DNA of 64,000 nt from Gottfriedia endophytica. Lineage in GTDB: Bacteria > Bacillota > Bacilli > Bacillales > Bacillaceae_G. Positions 54,617 through 63,724 of the stretch are shown here, one piece after another (within the stretch, counting starts at the first letter, position 1; each line of letters opens with the position of its first letter). Location: positions 62,001-126,000 of the forward strand of contig NZ_JAGIYQ010000010.1 of NCBI RefSeq assembly GCF_017814275.1. The letters run 5' to 3'. The position numbers and the translations under genes are program-made. Under the pieces are notes generated by a model. The model saw only the letters and a list, made by a program, of their open reading frames with translations. It was not told the DNA's origin and did not search any database.

Positions 54617-55420
54617 TTGACAAAAAAAATGACAACACTTGATATGAAAAAGTTGTTTGAGGAACGTTTATCAGATGGACGTTGGAACTTTTCATATGAT
54701 CGTAAAAATGAAGAGCTACGAATAGAAGGTATAGATAGTAAAAAAGGGATGAGTGTTTCATTAAATGGTGCGGTAGCGAAATATGAACAGGAGAAAGAAC
54801 AAGCTGTAGATGAACTTGTTTATTACGTAAAAGAAGCACTTGAAGCAATGCATCGCGAAACAACTTTTCAGCCTGAGCAAGTTCTTCCAGTTATACGTGC
54901 AACATCTTTTCCAACAGAGCGTGAAGAAAATAATCCATTTGTTACAAGTGAGCATACAGCTGAAACAAGGATTTATTATGCAATCGATTCAGAAAAAACA
55001 TATCAACTAATCGATGAAACATTGTTAAAAAAGATCGGTTATACAAAAGAACATCTTCATGACTTATCATTACAAAATTCAAAAAAATTACCTGTCAATT
55101 TCAAACAAGATACTGTTGCAGATAACATTTTTTACTTTGTGCGTAATAATGATGGATATGATGCAAGTCGGATTTTAAATGAGCAATTATTAAATCAATT
55201 TAAATCTACAGTAAAAGGTGAAATGCTAGTAAGTGTTCCTCACGGGGATGTATTAATCATTGCTGACATTCGTAATGACATAGGGTATGATATAATAGCG
55301 CAAATGAATATGAGCTTTTTCGCGAGCGGAAAAGTGCCAATTACGTCGCTATCATTTTCATACGAGGATGGTAAGTTGACTCCTATTTTTATTTTAGGTA
55401 AAAACAAACCGAACAAGTAG
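54617..55420 (+). CDS. ytpQ: DUF1444 family protein YtpQ
   Basis: 267 residues, soluble. The DUF1444 pattern includes [33 protein letters not shown] and [17 protein letters not shown]. Function unknown; it belongs to the conserved ytpP-ytpQ-ytpR operon. A TTG start lies at a good distance from GAGAGG. The fourth codon-on ATG could be used instead and would remove only a few residues. Confidence 0.87.
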   Translation: MTKKMTTLDMKKLFEERLSDGRWNFSYDRKNEELRIEGIDSKKGMSVSLNGAVAKYEQEKEQAVDELVYYVKEALEAMHRETTFQPEQVLPVIRATSFPTEREENNPFVTSEHTAETRIYYAIDSEKTYQLIDETLLKKIGYTKEHLHDLSLQNSKKLPVNFKQDTVADNIFYFVRNNDGYDASRILNEQLLNQFKSTVKGEMLVSVPHGDVLIIADIRNDIGYDIIAQMNMSFFASGKVPITSLSFSYEDGKLTPIFILGKNKPNK

Positions 55421-55434
55421 AAAGGAAGAATAGA

Positions 55435-56040
55435 GTGAATATTTTTTACAACCGTGAAGGTATTGGTGATACATTATTAATTACCTTAAAGCAAATTCCA
55501 ACAGAAGATCGTCAAGTTGAGCGTAAAGGCAACGTAGCACGAATTTTCTCAAGTAATACAAATGAAACAGTTGCATTTAATATTTTTGAAGCGTCTACCT
55601 ATTTTGATATTCAGGAGCAAGGTGTTGTAACGTTATCTGAAGAACTAGTAAATTCAGTGAATGATGTGATTGCAAAGGCCGAGTATTCAGATCAATTAGA
55701 ATTAGACCTATCTCCTAAATTTGTTATTGGATATGTTGCTGAAAAAGAAAAACATCCAAATGCAGATAAACTAAACGTATGTCAAGTTGATGTAGGTGGC
55801 CAAACTCTTCAAATCGTTTGTGGTGCACCGAATGTTGATAAAGGACAAAAAGTAGTTGTAGCTAAAGTTGGCGCAGTTATGCCATCAGGTCTACTGATTA
55901 AGGATGCACAGCTACGTGGAGTTGATTCTTTCGGTATGATTTGTTCAGCAAGAGAACTTGACTTACCAAATGCTCCACAAGAAAAAGGTATTCTAGTGCT
56001 GGATGCCGATGCAGAAATAGGTTCAGCATTTTTTAAATAA
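55435..56040 (+). CDS. ytpR: tRNA-binding-domain protein YtpR
   Basis: 201 residues. An N-terminal unknown part (about 1-90) is followed by an OB-fold EMAP/Trbp111-type tRNA-binding domain (about 97-200) with the markers [18 protein letters not shown] and [10 protein letters not shown]. It resembles the N-terminal region of PheRS beta. The role is probably tRNA or other nucleic-acid binding. A GTG start follows GAAAGGAAG. Confidence 0.87.
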   Translation: MNIFYNREGIGDTLLITLKQIPTEDRQVERKGNVARIFSSNTNETVAFNIFEASTYFDIQEQGVVTLSEELVNSVNDVIAKAEYSDQLELDLSPKFVIGYVAEKEKHPNADKLNVCQVDVGGQTLQIVCGAPNVDKGQKVVVAKVGAVMPSGLLIKDAQLRGVDSFGMICSARELDLPNAPQEKGILVLDADAEIGSAFFK

Positions 56041-56050
56041 TAAAGATTGG

Positions 56051-56088
56051 AAAACAACGAAATGCTTTTAGCAAATCGTTGTTTTTTT
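56051..56088 (+). terminator. Terminator of the ytpP-ytpQ-ytpR operon
   Basis: Arms AAACAACGA and TCGTTGTTT with a 14-base loop, then TTTT. Confidence 0.75.
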
Positions 56089-56143
56089 CGATTGATTCTG
56101 TTAAACAACATTATCTGGAATTTTTATAGGAAATTGTTGATCA

Positions 56144-56219
56144 TGAAGTTGATTGGAGCATCATGGAGCGGAAATCAACTTATCGCATTCCTAAATAGCA
56201 ACAAAGTATACGAAAACAC
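56144..56219 (+). repeat. Dispersed GC-rich repeat, copy 10 (core deleted)
   Basis: Has both outer arms (GAAGTTGATTGGAGC and GAGCGGAAATCAACTT) and the tail CTAAATAGCAACAAAG, but the entire core of about 110 bases is gone. It looks like a clean internal deletion of a B-type copy. Confidence 0.85.
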
Positions 56220-56369
56220 TAAAAAGGTATAAAAGTGTATTTTAAAGAAGAATCGAAGTAACAATATCACTCATAAAATTGCAAAATTTTTAATAACCAC
56301 CAACCTTTTTACAAGTAGAAAAAAGTGTCATGTGTTAGACAATATGCTACATAGAAGGAGAAAAATGGG

Positions 56370-57338
56370 ATGGAAAAACGTAATTTAGGTGAATTAGAGG
56401 TTTCAGCATTAGGCCTAGGTTGTATGGGAATGTCTGAATTTTACGGGAAAATAGATGAAAAGGAAGCAGCTAATACTCTTCATACAGCAATAGATAATGG
56501 AATTAACTTTTTAGATACTGCAAATGTATATGGAAATGGACATAATGAAGAATTCATCGGAAAAGTATTAAAAGATCGAAGAAATGAATTTATGATTGCT
56601 ACGAAATTTGGTTTTGTCCGTGATCCTGAAAAAGGAGTAGGGATTAGTGCTAAGCCAGATGATGTCCGATCTGAAGTAGAAAAAAGTTTACGACGCTTAC
56701 GAATGAATACTATTGATCTTTATTACTTACATCGCGTTGATCCAACTATACCAATTGAAGAAACTGTTGGTGTGATGTCCGATCTTGTAAGAGAAGGGAA
56801 AGTTCGCTATCTTGGTTTATCTGAAGTATCTGCAAGTACCTTAAAACGCGCAATTAAAGTTCATCCAATCTCAGCGCTTCAAACTGAATACTCTTTATGG
56901 AGCAGAGATCTTGAATCGATTATACCTGTTGCACGGGTATTAGGTGTGGGAATTGTTCCATATAGTCCACTTGGAAGAGGATTTTTATCTGGAAAAGTAA
57001 AAAGTATCGATGATTTAGCTCCAGATGATTATAGACGTCATCTTCCACGTTTCCAAGGAGAGAATTTTAAACGAAATGTTGATTTAGTGAACAAACTTGA
57101 AGAAATTGCGAAAGAAAAAGGTGTAAAAGCATCCCAACTAGCACTTGCATGGTTACTGCAACAAGGGGATGATATCATTCCAATCCCTGGTACAAAGCAT
57201 GTAAATTATTTATTGGAAAACATTGAAGCACTCAACATTACACTTTCAGGGGATGAATTATTACAAATTGATAAAGTCTCAAGTCAAATTTTAGGAAATC
57301 GTTATGGTGAATTATCAATGAAGTATACAAATATGTAA
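56370..57338 (+). CDS. Aldo/keto reductase
   Basis: 322 residues with the TIM-barrel AKR fold. Catalytic tetrad: D in FLDTANVYG with Tyr, K in ATKFGF and H in LYYLHRVDP. NADPH-binding segments are seen in VPYSPLGRGFLSG and IPIPGTKHVNYLLENIEA. It reduces aldehydes or ketones with NADPH; the YakC/PLR-type closeness is suggested by GLGCMGMSEFYG. AGAAGGAG supports the ATG. In B. subtilis ytpR and sftA are adjacent as I recall, so this gene is inserted. Repeat remnants lie on both sides (copies 10 and 11). Confidence 0.9.
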   Translation: MEKRNLGELEVSALGLGCMGMSEFYGKIDEKEAANTLHTAIDNGINFLDTANVYGNGHNEEFIGKVLKDRRNEFMIATKFGFVRDPEKGVGISAKPDDVRSEVEKSLRRLRMNTIDLYYLHRVDPTIPIEETVGVMSDLVREGKVRYLGLSEVSASTLKRAIKVHPISALQTEYSLWSRDLESIIPVARVLGVGIVPYSPLGRGFLSGKVKSIDDLAPDDYRRHLPRFQGENFKRNVDLVNKLEEIAKEKGVKASQLALAWLLQQGDDIIPIPGTKHVNYLLENIEALNITLSGDELLQIDKVSSQILGNRYGELSMKYTNM

Positions 57339-57347
57339 GAGAATAGG

Positions 57348-57385
57348 TGATTCGACTGAAATATTATCAGTTGAATCTTTTTTTG
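57348..57385 (+). terminator. Terminator after the aldo/keto reductase gene
   Basis: Arms GATTCGACTGA and TCAGTTGAATC, then TTTTTTT. Confidence 0.85.
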
Positions 57386-57397
57386 CTTCAAATCATT

Positions 57398-57427
57398 GCT
57401 AAAATAGCAACAAAGTTTACGAAAATA
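57398..57427 (+). repeat. Dispersed GC-rich repeat, copy 11 (tail fragment only)
   Basis: GCTAAAATAGCAACAAAGTT followed by TACGAAAATA matches the 3' end of the family and nothing else of it. The orientation is the same as in copy 10. Confidence 0.75.
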
Positions 57428-57543
57428 ACTTTTTTTACAAAATGCTACGATATTCTACAGGAAATATAATGAAATTGTATTTTTTGTCATTATTTCTCAT
57501 GGTAAAATGAAAGGTACGAGACTACATAGAGAGAGTGAGAAAG

Positions 57544-60435
57544 ATGAAGAGTTGGTTTAAACGTTATTTTGGTACAAAGGAAACTGATGAGACCAATGAT
57601 AATAATCGGTTTGGATCAAATGAATTCTATGAAGAAACTCCAATTCAAAGGGAGTACCAAGAAAACATAGAAAAACCAAAACCTAAGTTTCGATTTCCAA
57701 TTGAATTGGATGATGAAATAGATCAAACAAATGGAAATCATCCGACTGAAGAAATTAAAGATCAATCTGTTGAACCACAAAACCAATGGAAAAAAAGTAC
57801 GATTCAATCTAATTATAACCAACAAAACAATCAACCGTATTTTCATCAATCTTCACGAATAACTAGAAAGCAGTTTAATGAAGTTGAGGCAGTGAAGGAA
57901 GAAAAAGAAGAAAAGGAAGAAAAGGTTGATGTTATTTTTAAACCAAAAAGAAGAACTCCATTTAAGCCAAGTGAATATATTTCTCCGATATATGGTTACA
58001 ATCGTCCACCTGTAAATAAGGAGAATAGTGTAGAGAGACAATCTCACTCACATCAAGAAACAAATGTAGAAGAGTCAAAACGAAGTGAAACACCATCGAA
58101 TTTATTACAAAATTATTTTGACGAACCTTTAATAAGTATAGTAGATGAAAAAAATCATGACTTACAATCCGACTTTGAAACAAATGAAAGTGTAGAAATA
58201 GAAAAACATGATTATAAAGAGAGCCTAGTGGCTGAAGAATTCGATAAAGTAGAAGCTGAAGTAATTGATCAAATAGAGACTGAAGAAACCGTTGAAACTC
58301 AGCCTGAAACAAATGATTTTATAAATGAAATAAAAGTGGATAATGAACAAGAACTGAGCATGGAAATTGAAAATACAGAAACTTATTTTGAACATAAAAT
58401 TGAAGATAATGCTCCTACTGCGTTAATAAACGAGGAAATTGAAGAAACAATTGAACCGTCTAATTTGACTGAGTCTAAAAACGAAGATGAAAATGAAGAG
58501 CAAATTCAAAAACAAGAGACAGCAGAAGAAATCGTTTCAGAAGAACAATCAAACGATCCTATTCTAAAGCCACTACGTGAAAAGAAAAGACATGTCCCAT
58601 TTAATGTAATGATGCTTCGTAGTGACTTTGAGGCTGTACGTCGTGCTGAACAAAATAAATCAAAAGAAATACCGAGTTCTAATCAAAATGAAGGTCAAAA
58701 TGTCGAAGAGGTTATTCCTCAATCTGAATCTAATGTGGGCCAACTACAGTCAGAAAAAGAGATTAATCCTATTCAAGAAGTAAGAGTAGATGAGGTTTTT
58801 CAAGAAGATATTGCAACTTCAGTTGTTCATTCAGCGGAGGAGATAAGCGATATTCAAGAAGTACTTGTAAATGAAGTTGTTCAAAGAGAAGACATAAAAG
58901 CTTCAGTTATTCAACCAGCCGAAGAGATAAGTGCTATTCAAGAACCAAACGAAGAAACTTTATCTATTGAAATTACTGAAGTCTCCGAAGAAAATGAAGA
59001 TGTCATTATCGAACCTTCTACTATTCCATATGAATTACCATCAATTGATTTATTAACTCAGCCTCCATATGAAGAAGAAACAGATGGTGATTGGATTGAA
59101 GAGCAAAAGGAACTTTTACAAGAAACGCTACACAATTTTAATGTTGGGGCAAATGTTATTGCAGCAACTCAAGGACCGACTGTAACTCGTTTTGAAGTTC
59201 AACCAGAGCCAGGAGTAAAGGTTAACAAGATTACAAACTTACAAGATGATATTAAGTTAAGCCTTGCAGCTAGAGATATTCGTATTGAAGCACCTATCCC
59301 AGGAAGAAGTGCTATAGGTATCGAGGTACCAAATCGTGAGAGTAAACCAGTTTATTTAAGCGAATTAGTTAATAATGAAAAGTTTATCGAAAATGACTCA
59401 CCTTTAACTGTTGCATTAGGACTTGATATTGGTGGAGAACCGATATATGCTGATATTTCAAAAATGCCACATGGATTAATTGCTGGTGCTACTGGATCCG
59501 GTAAAAGTGTTTGTATTAATTCAATTTTAGTTAGCATTTTATATAAAGCACATCCGCATGAAGTAAAGTTAATTTTAATTGACCCTAAAATGGTGGAGTT
59601 AGCACCATATAATCATATTCCTCATTTAATTTCACCAGTGATTACTGATGCTCGTGCTGCAACAGCGGCATTAAAATGGGCATGTGATGAAATGGAAAGA
59701 CGATATGATTTATTCGCTCATGCAGGAGCACGTGATATAAAAAGGTTCAACGCACTTGCGAGAAATCAAGGAGCATATGCTGATGAACTGCCTTATTTAG
59801 TCATTGTTATTGATGAGCTTGCAGACTTAATGATGGTTTCACCAGGTGATGTTGAAACATATATTTGTCGTATTGCTCAAAAGGCACGTGCATGTGGAAT
59901 TCATTTATTAGTAGCTACACAACGTCCTTCTGTTGATGTTGTTACTGGAATTATTAAATCGAATATACCGACTCGTATTGCATTTACAGTTTCATCTCAA
60001 GTAGATTCTCGTACGATTATTGATATCGGAGGAGCTGAAAAATTACTTGGTCGTGGTGATATGTTATTCTTAGATAATGGGAAATCTCAACCAATTCGTT
60101 TGCAGGGTGTTTTTGTATCAGATGAAGAAATTGAGAATGTTGTTGAACTAGTAAAAGATCAACAAAAACCAAATTATTTATTTAATCAAGAAGAGCTTGT
60201 TGCGAAAGCAGACGCTCAAGATGTAGATGATGATTTATTCGATGAGGCTGTACAATTTGTTATTGAGCAGAATGGTGCATCTGTCTCTATGCTACAAAGA
60301 CGATTCCGTATCGGATATAATCGTGCTGCAAGATTAGTGGATTTAATGTATGATCATGGTATTGTGTCAGGTCAAAATGGAAGTAAACCACGTGATGTGT
60401 TAATCTCAATTGAAGACTTTCAAACCATGAACTAG
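57544..60435 (+). CDS. sftA: Septum-associated DNA translocase SftA (YtpS/YtpT)
   Basis: 963 residues. SftA is the soluble FtsK/SpoIIIE-type pump that moves chromosomal DNA from the septum during vegetative division. There is no N-terminal membrane region, which separates it from SpoIIIE. Residues about 20-480 are a long Glu/Gln/Asn-rich linker. The motor has Walker A GATGSGKS (from 648) and Walker B LVIVIDELADLM, and a C-terminal gamma winged helix (QRRFRIGYNRAARLVDLM) should read the KOPS-type polarity signal. The linker holds a tandem repeat of about 27 residues (58774-58940). I start at the ATG after GAGAGTGAGAAAG; a GTG three codons before is possible. Confidence 0.93.
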   Translation: MKSWFKRYFGTKETDETNDNNRFGSNEFYEETPIQREYQENIEKPKPKFRFPIELDDEIDQTNGNHPTEEIKDQSVEPQNQWKKSTIQSNYNQQNNQPYFHQSSRITRKQFNEVEAVKEEKEEKEEKVDVIFKPKRRTPFKPSEYISPIYGYNRPPVNKENSVERQSHSHQETNVEESKRSETPSNLLQNYFDEPLISIVDEKNHDLQSDFETNESVEIEKHDYKESLVAEEFDKVEAEVIDQIETEETVETQPETNDFINEIKVDNEQELSMEIENTETYFEHKIEDNAPTALINEEIEETIEPSNLTESKNEDENEEQIQKQETAEEIVSEEQSNDPILKPLREKKRHVPFNVMMLRSDFEAVRRAEQNKSKEIPSSNQNEGQNVEEVIPQSESNVGQLQSEKEINPIQEVRVDEVFQEDIATSVVHSAEEISDIQEVLVNEVVQREDIKASVIQPAEEISAIQEPNEETLSIEITEVSEENEDVIIEPSTIPYELPSIDLLTQPPYEEETDGDWIEEQKELLQETLHNFNVGANVIAATQGPTVTRFEVQPEPGVKVNKITNLQDDIKLSLAARDIRIEAPIPGRSAIGIEVPNRESKPVYLSELVNNEKFIENDSPLTVALGLDIGGEPIYADISKMPHGLIAGATGSGKSVCINSILVSILYKAHPHEVKLILIDPKMVELAPYNHIPHLISPVITDARAATAALKWACDEMERRYDLFAHAGARDIKRFNALARNQGAYADELPYLVIVIDELADLMMVSPGDVETYICRIAQKARACGIHLLVATQRPSVDVVTGIIKSNIPTRIAFTVSSQVDSRTIIDIGGAEKLLGRGDMLFLDNGKSQPIRLQGVFVSDEEIENVVELVKDQQKPNYLFNQEELVAKADAQDVDDDLFDEAVQFVIEQNGASVSMLQRRFRIGYNRAARLVDLMYDHGIVSGQNGSKPRDVLISIEDFQTMN

Positions 60436-60499
60436 GGATTGGTATAAAGATTTTAACTCATACTAGAAATAAATATGCACATTTAGCAGGAGAAGATAC

Positions 60500-61615
60500 A
60501 TGGAAAAAGAATTAGACTTAAAATTACAAGGGAAAATTAGTCGATTAACGAATCATACATTTAAATTCGACGAGCGCATTCGGGAGGGTTGGTTCTCGGC
60601 AGTATATTTTTTAAAAACCCGAGAAATAATTCAGAAATTAAAACCTGAAACTGAAGTCAAAATGCAGTTTTTCCAACGTGAAAATGCAGTACTGTGTGGG
60701 ACAGATGAAGCAATTGCATTACTACAAACCTTCGCTGAAAATCCACAAGACCTAGAAGTTTATTCATTGAAAGATGGAGATAAAATAACGCCATTTGAAA
60801 CAGTTTTGACTGTAAAAGGAAAATATGCGGATTTTGGTTATTTAGAAGGTATAATTGATGGGATTTTGGCACGACGTACATCAGTAGCAACTAATGTTTA
60901 TAACGTGAAGCATGCAGCAAAATCAGCAGGCATTACAAAACCAATCATTTTTATGGGTGATCGTGACGATCATTATACTACTCAAGCTGGAGATGGGTAT
61001 GCTGCATTTATGGGTGGTTCGACAGCGCAAGCAACTCATGCAATGAATGAATGGTGGGGGAATGAAGGAATGGGGACTATGCCTCATGCACTCATCCAAA
61101 TGTTTAACGGTGACTTAGTAGAAGCTGGTCGAGCATACCAAGAAGTTTTCCCGAATGAGGATCTAATTATATTAGTTGATTATAATAATGACGTTATTTC
61201 TGATGCACTTAAAGTAGCAAGGGAATTTGGACGAAAATTAAAAGCCATCCGTGTGGATACTTCTCGAACAATGATTGATCAATATTTCATTAGAAATCCT
61301 GAATTATTGGGCACATTTGATCCACGTGGTGCAAACCCACCTTTAATCTTTGCTTTGCGAAAAGCTCTAGACGAGGAAGGGTTCGGGCATGTTCAAATTG
61401 TAGTCAGTGGAGGATTTACAGTAGACCGTATTTTAGAATTTGAAAAAAAAGGCGTACCGGTTGATTTATATGGAGTCGGTGGAAGTCTTTTAAAAGTAAG
61501 TATCGGGTTTACTGGTGATAATGTTGAACTTAATGGCATTCCACAAGCTAAAGCTGGTAGAAAACTAAGACAGAATCCACGTTTAGAAAGAGTGGAAATG
61601 AGTCCATCTAAGTAA
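60500..61615 (+). CDS. Nicotinate phosphoribosyltransferase
   Basis: 371 residues. The NAPRTase/quinolinate-type alpha/beta barrel is visible: REGWFSAVYFLKTREI near the N-terminus (read as REGWFSAVYF), GTMPHALIQMF for phosphoribosyl binding, and VVSGGFTVDRILEF with GVGGSLL at the end. The enzyme makes nicotinate mononucleotide in NAD salvage. The length is shorter than PncB of the 490-residue type, as expected for the short group in Bacillus. CAGGAGAAG precedes the ATG. It sits between sftA and murC. Confidence 0.85.
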   Translation: MEKELDLKLQGKISRLTNHTFKFDERIREGWFSAVYFLKTREIIQKLKPETEVKMQFFQRENAVLCGTDEAIALLQTFAENPQDLEVYSLKDGDKITPFETVLTVKGKYADFGYLEGIIDGILARRTSVATNVYNVKHAAKSAGITKPIIFMGDRDDHYTTQAGDGYAAFMGGSTAQATHAMNEWWGNEGMGTMPHALIQMFNGDLVEAGRAYQEVFPNEDLIILVDYNNDVISDALKVAREFGRKLKAIRVDTSRTMIDQYFIRNPELLGTFDPRGANPPLIFALRKALDEEGFGHVQIVVSGGFTVDRILEFEKKGVPVDLYGVGGSLLKVSIGFTGDNVELNGIPQAKAGRKLRQNPRLERVEMSPSK

Positions 61616-61868
61616 GCTTATGCAACTATGCATACAAGATTTTTCCATTTTGTAATATTTCAAAATAATAGTAGAAAATTTATATAAATGGTATAATATT
61701 TTTTGGAATTTAAAATGAAATTAACAATAAATAAAAAAAGAATTTGACATTCGGCGGATTTAATGAGCATCTAAGAAAATTCTTTGATGCCATTTCTTTT
61801 ATTAGCACATATACTGTCTAACATATAAGCCGTTGTATTAGTGATCGATTCTTGGAGGTTCTTTTAAT
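61616..61868. other. Spacer upstream of murC
   Basis: About 250 AT-rich bases. A TATAAT hexamer lies at about 61692-61697, but no paired -35 is convincing. It probably holds the murC promoter. Confidence 0.4.
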
Positions 61869-63161
61869 ATGACAGTTTACCATTTTGTAGGGATAAAGGG
61901 TACAGGTATGAGTGCTCTTGCACAAATACTTCATGATACAGGACATGAGGTTCAAGGTTCTGATGTTGAAAAGCACTTTTTCACTGAAAATGAATTATTG
62001 AAACGCGGTATTACAATTTTACCGTTTAACAAAGAGAATATTAAAGAAGGGCAACTTGTAATTGCTGGTAATGCTTTTCCAGATACACATGAGGAGATTG
62101 CTTATGCAGCTGAAAAAGATGTACCTACTGAACGTTATCATAAATTTTTAGGACATTTTATGAGTAATTATACAAGTGTAGCGGTTACTGGAGCGCACGG
62201 TAAAACGTCTACTACTGGTTTGTTGGCTCATGTATTATCAGGTGCAAAACCAACATCATATTTAATTGGAGACGGTACTGGAAAAGGTGAACCGGACAGC
62301 GAATATTTTGTATTTGAAGCTTGTGAATATCGTCGTCACTTTTTATCATATCATCCAGATTATTGCATTATGACAAATATTGATTTTGACCATCCAGACT
62401 ATTATAAGAGTGTGGATGATGTGTTTGATGCATTTCAGCAAATGGCACAACAAGTTAATAAAGGTATCATAGCATGTGGAGACGACGAGCATTTACAAAG
62501 AATCTATGCAAAAGTCCCGGTAATGTATTACGGTATTAACGAAGACAACGATTTTCAAGCACGTAATATTGAAAAACATACAAAAGGAACAACTTTTGAT
62601 GTGTTTGTAAGAAACACTCACTATGGAACTTTTGATATCACTGGATATGGTGATCATAGTGTGTTAAATGCGTTAGCTGTTATTGCACTTTGTCATTACG
62701 AAAACATTGATGTAGAAGTGATTAAAGCAAGACTTTTAACATATGGTGGAGTAAAACGCCGCTTTAGTGAAAAATCGTTTGGTGAACAAATCTTAATTGA
62801 TGATTATGCTCATCATCCAACTGAAATTCAAGCAACGATACAAGCAGCTCGTCAAAAACATCCTGATCGTGAAATTGTTGCAGTGTTCCAACCACATACG
62901 TTCTCACGTACAAGTCGTTTCTTAGATGAGTTTGCTGAAACATTAAGCAAAGCTGACAAAGTTTATTTATGTGATATTTTCGGTTCAGCCCGTGAAGACA
63001 AAGGGACATTAACGATTGATGACCTTGCTACTAAAATTAGTGGAGCTGACGTTTTAAAAGAAGATAATTTATCTTTATTAAAAATGCATCAAAATGGTGT
63101 ACTAATTTTTATGGGTGCTGGGGATATTCAAAAATATCAAGCAGCTTATGAAAAGTTGTAA
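61869..63161 (+). CDS. murC: UDP-N-acetylmuramate--L-alanine ligase
   Basis: 430 residues, standard for MurC. It joins L-alanine to UDP-MurNAc, the first peptide step of peptidoglycan synthesis. [14 protein letters not shown] is the UDP-MurNAc-binding N-domain, [14 protein letters not shown] (about 109-122) the ATP P-loop, and [17 protein letters not shown] (about 315-331) the ligase signature. C-terminal [12 protein letters not shown] is typical of the Mur family. TTGGAGG precedes the ATG. The flippase for its product pathway, murJ, is 32 kb away in this window. Confidence 0.96.
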   Translation: MTVYHFVGIKGTGMSALAQILHDTGHEVQGSDVEKHFFTENELLKRGITILPFNKENIKEGQLVIAGNAFPDTHEEIAYAAEKDVPTERYHKFLGHFMSNYTSVAVTGAHGKTSTTGLLAHVLSGAKPTSYLIGDGTGKGEPDSEYFVFEACEYRRHFLSYHPDYCIMTNIDFDHPDYYKSVDDVFDAFQQMAQQVNKGIIACGDDEHLQRIYAKVPVMYYGINEDNDFQARNIEKHTKGTTFDVFVRNTHYGTFDITGYGDHSVLNALAVIALCHYENIDVEVIKARLLTYGGVKRRFSEKSFGEQILIDDYAHHPTEIQATIQAARQKHPDREIVAVFQPHTFSRTSRFLDEFAETLSKADKVYLCDIFGSAREDKGTLTIDDLATKISGADVLKEDNLSLLKMHQNGVLIFMGAGDIQKYQAAYEKL

Positions 63162-63183
63162 TAAAAACCTTTGAAGGTACTGC

Positions 63184-63238
63184 AAAAGCGGATGGATTTA
63201 GGCTATTAGCCAAGGTCCATCTGCTTTTTATTTTTTTG
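63184..63238 (+). terminator. Terminator after murC
   Basis: Arms AAAAGC-GATGGA and TCCATC-GCTTTT with an inner GGC/GCC pair, then TATTTTTTT. Confidence 0.85.
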
Positions 63239-63259
63239 GCTCTAAACTATTTTTTAAAG

Positions 63260-63471
63260 GGCTATTTTCGTATATATTGTTGTTATTTCAGTATGTGTAG
63301 ATTGGAACGTAGGGATGCTCGCTTTCCTTGGGGCGTGAGCTGAGCCTCCTCATCGCATACGCTCCTGCGGGGTCTCAGCCTTCCCACATCTCCCACAGGA
63401 GCCTGGGCACCCTTCCGTTCCAATCAACTTGTGTCTTTTAAATTACAAAAATCTAAAAATAACATTCTTTA
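63260..63471 (-). repeat. Dispersed GC-rich repeat, copy 12 (subfamily A)
   Basis: Inverted full-length copy, slightly diverged at both ends (TTGTTGTTATTTCAG, AAATAACATTC). The core has GGCGTGAGCTGAGCC and GTCTCAGCCTTCC. The left outer arm is shortened (GTAGATTGGAACG). Confidence 0.9.
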
Positions 63472-63497
63472 AAAAAGAGTTTTTTTAATTACCTATT

Positions 63498-63625
63498 TTT
63501 GTGAACTTTGTTGATTGCAGCCTAGGGATGCTCGCTTTCTATCGCTCCTATGGGTCTCACCTGCCTCACTGTTCCTACAGGAGTCTCGTACATTCCACTC
63601 CATTCAACTTAACAATCAACAATGC
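63498..63625 (-). repeat. Dispersed GC-rich repeat, copy 13 (degraded, subfamily B)
   Basis: Begins 27 bases after copy 12. One helix arm is missing: GCTCGCTTTC runs straight into TATCGCTCCTATGG. The other arm reads GTCTCACCTGCC, the B form. The ends (GTGAACTTTGTTG and AATCAACAATG) are still visible. Confidence 0.82.
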
Positions 63626-63673
63626 GTTTTAACAATATCTTTTTTGGAATAGCAATTTTAACAATACCCAAAT

Positions 63674-63711
63674 TAAAAACACCTACCTAGACTTAGTCTA
63701 AGTAGGTGTTT
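63674..63711 (-). terminator. Terminator of the M29 aminopeptidase gene
   Basis: Arms AACACCTAC-TAGAC and GTCTA-TAGGTGTT. On the minus strand they are followed by TTTTTAATTT. Confidence 0.83.
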
Positions 63712-63724
63712 GAGTATACTAATC

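Noticed and set aside
56047-56232. 61-codon frame after ytpR
   Set aside because: It spans the ytpR terminator and repeat copy 10 and has no ribosome site.
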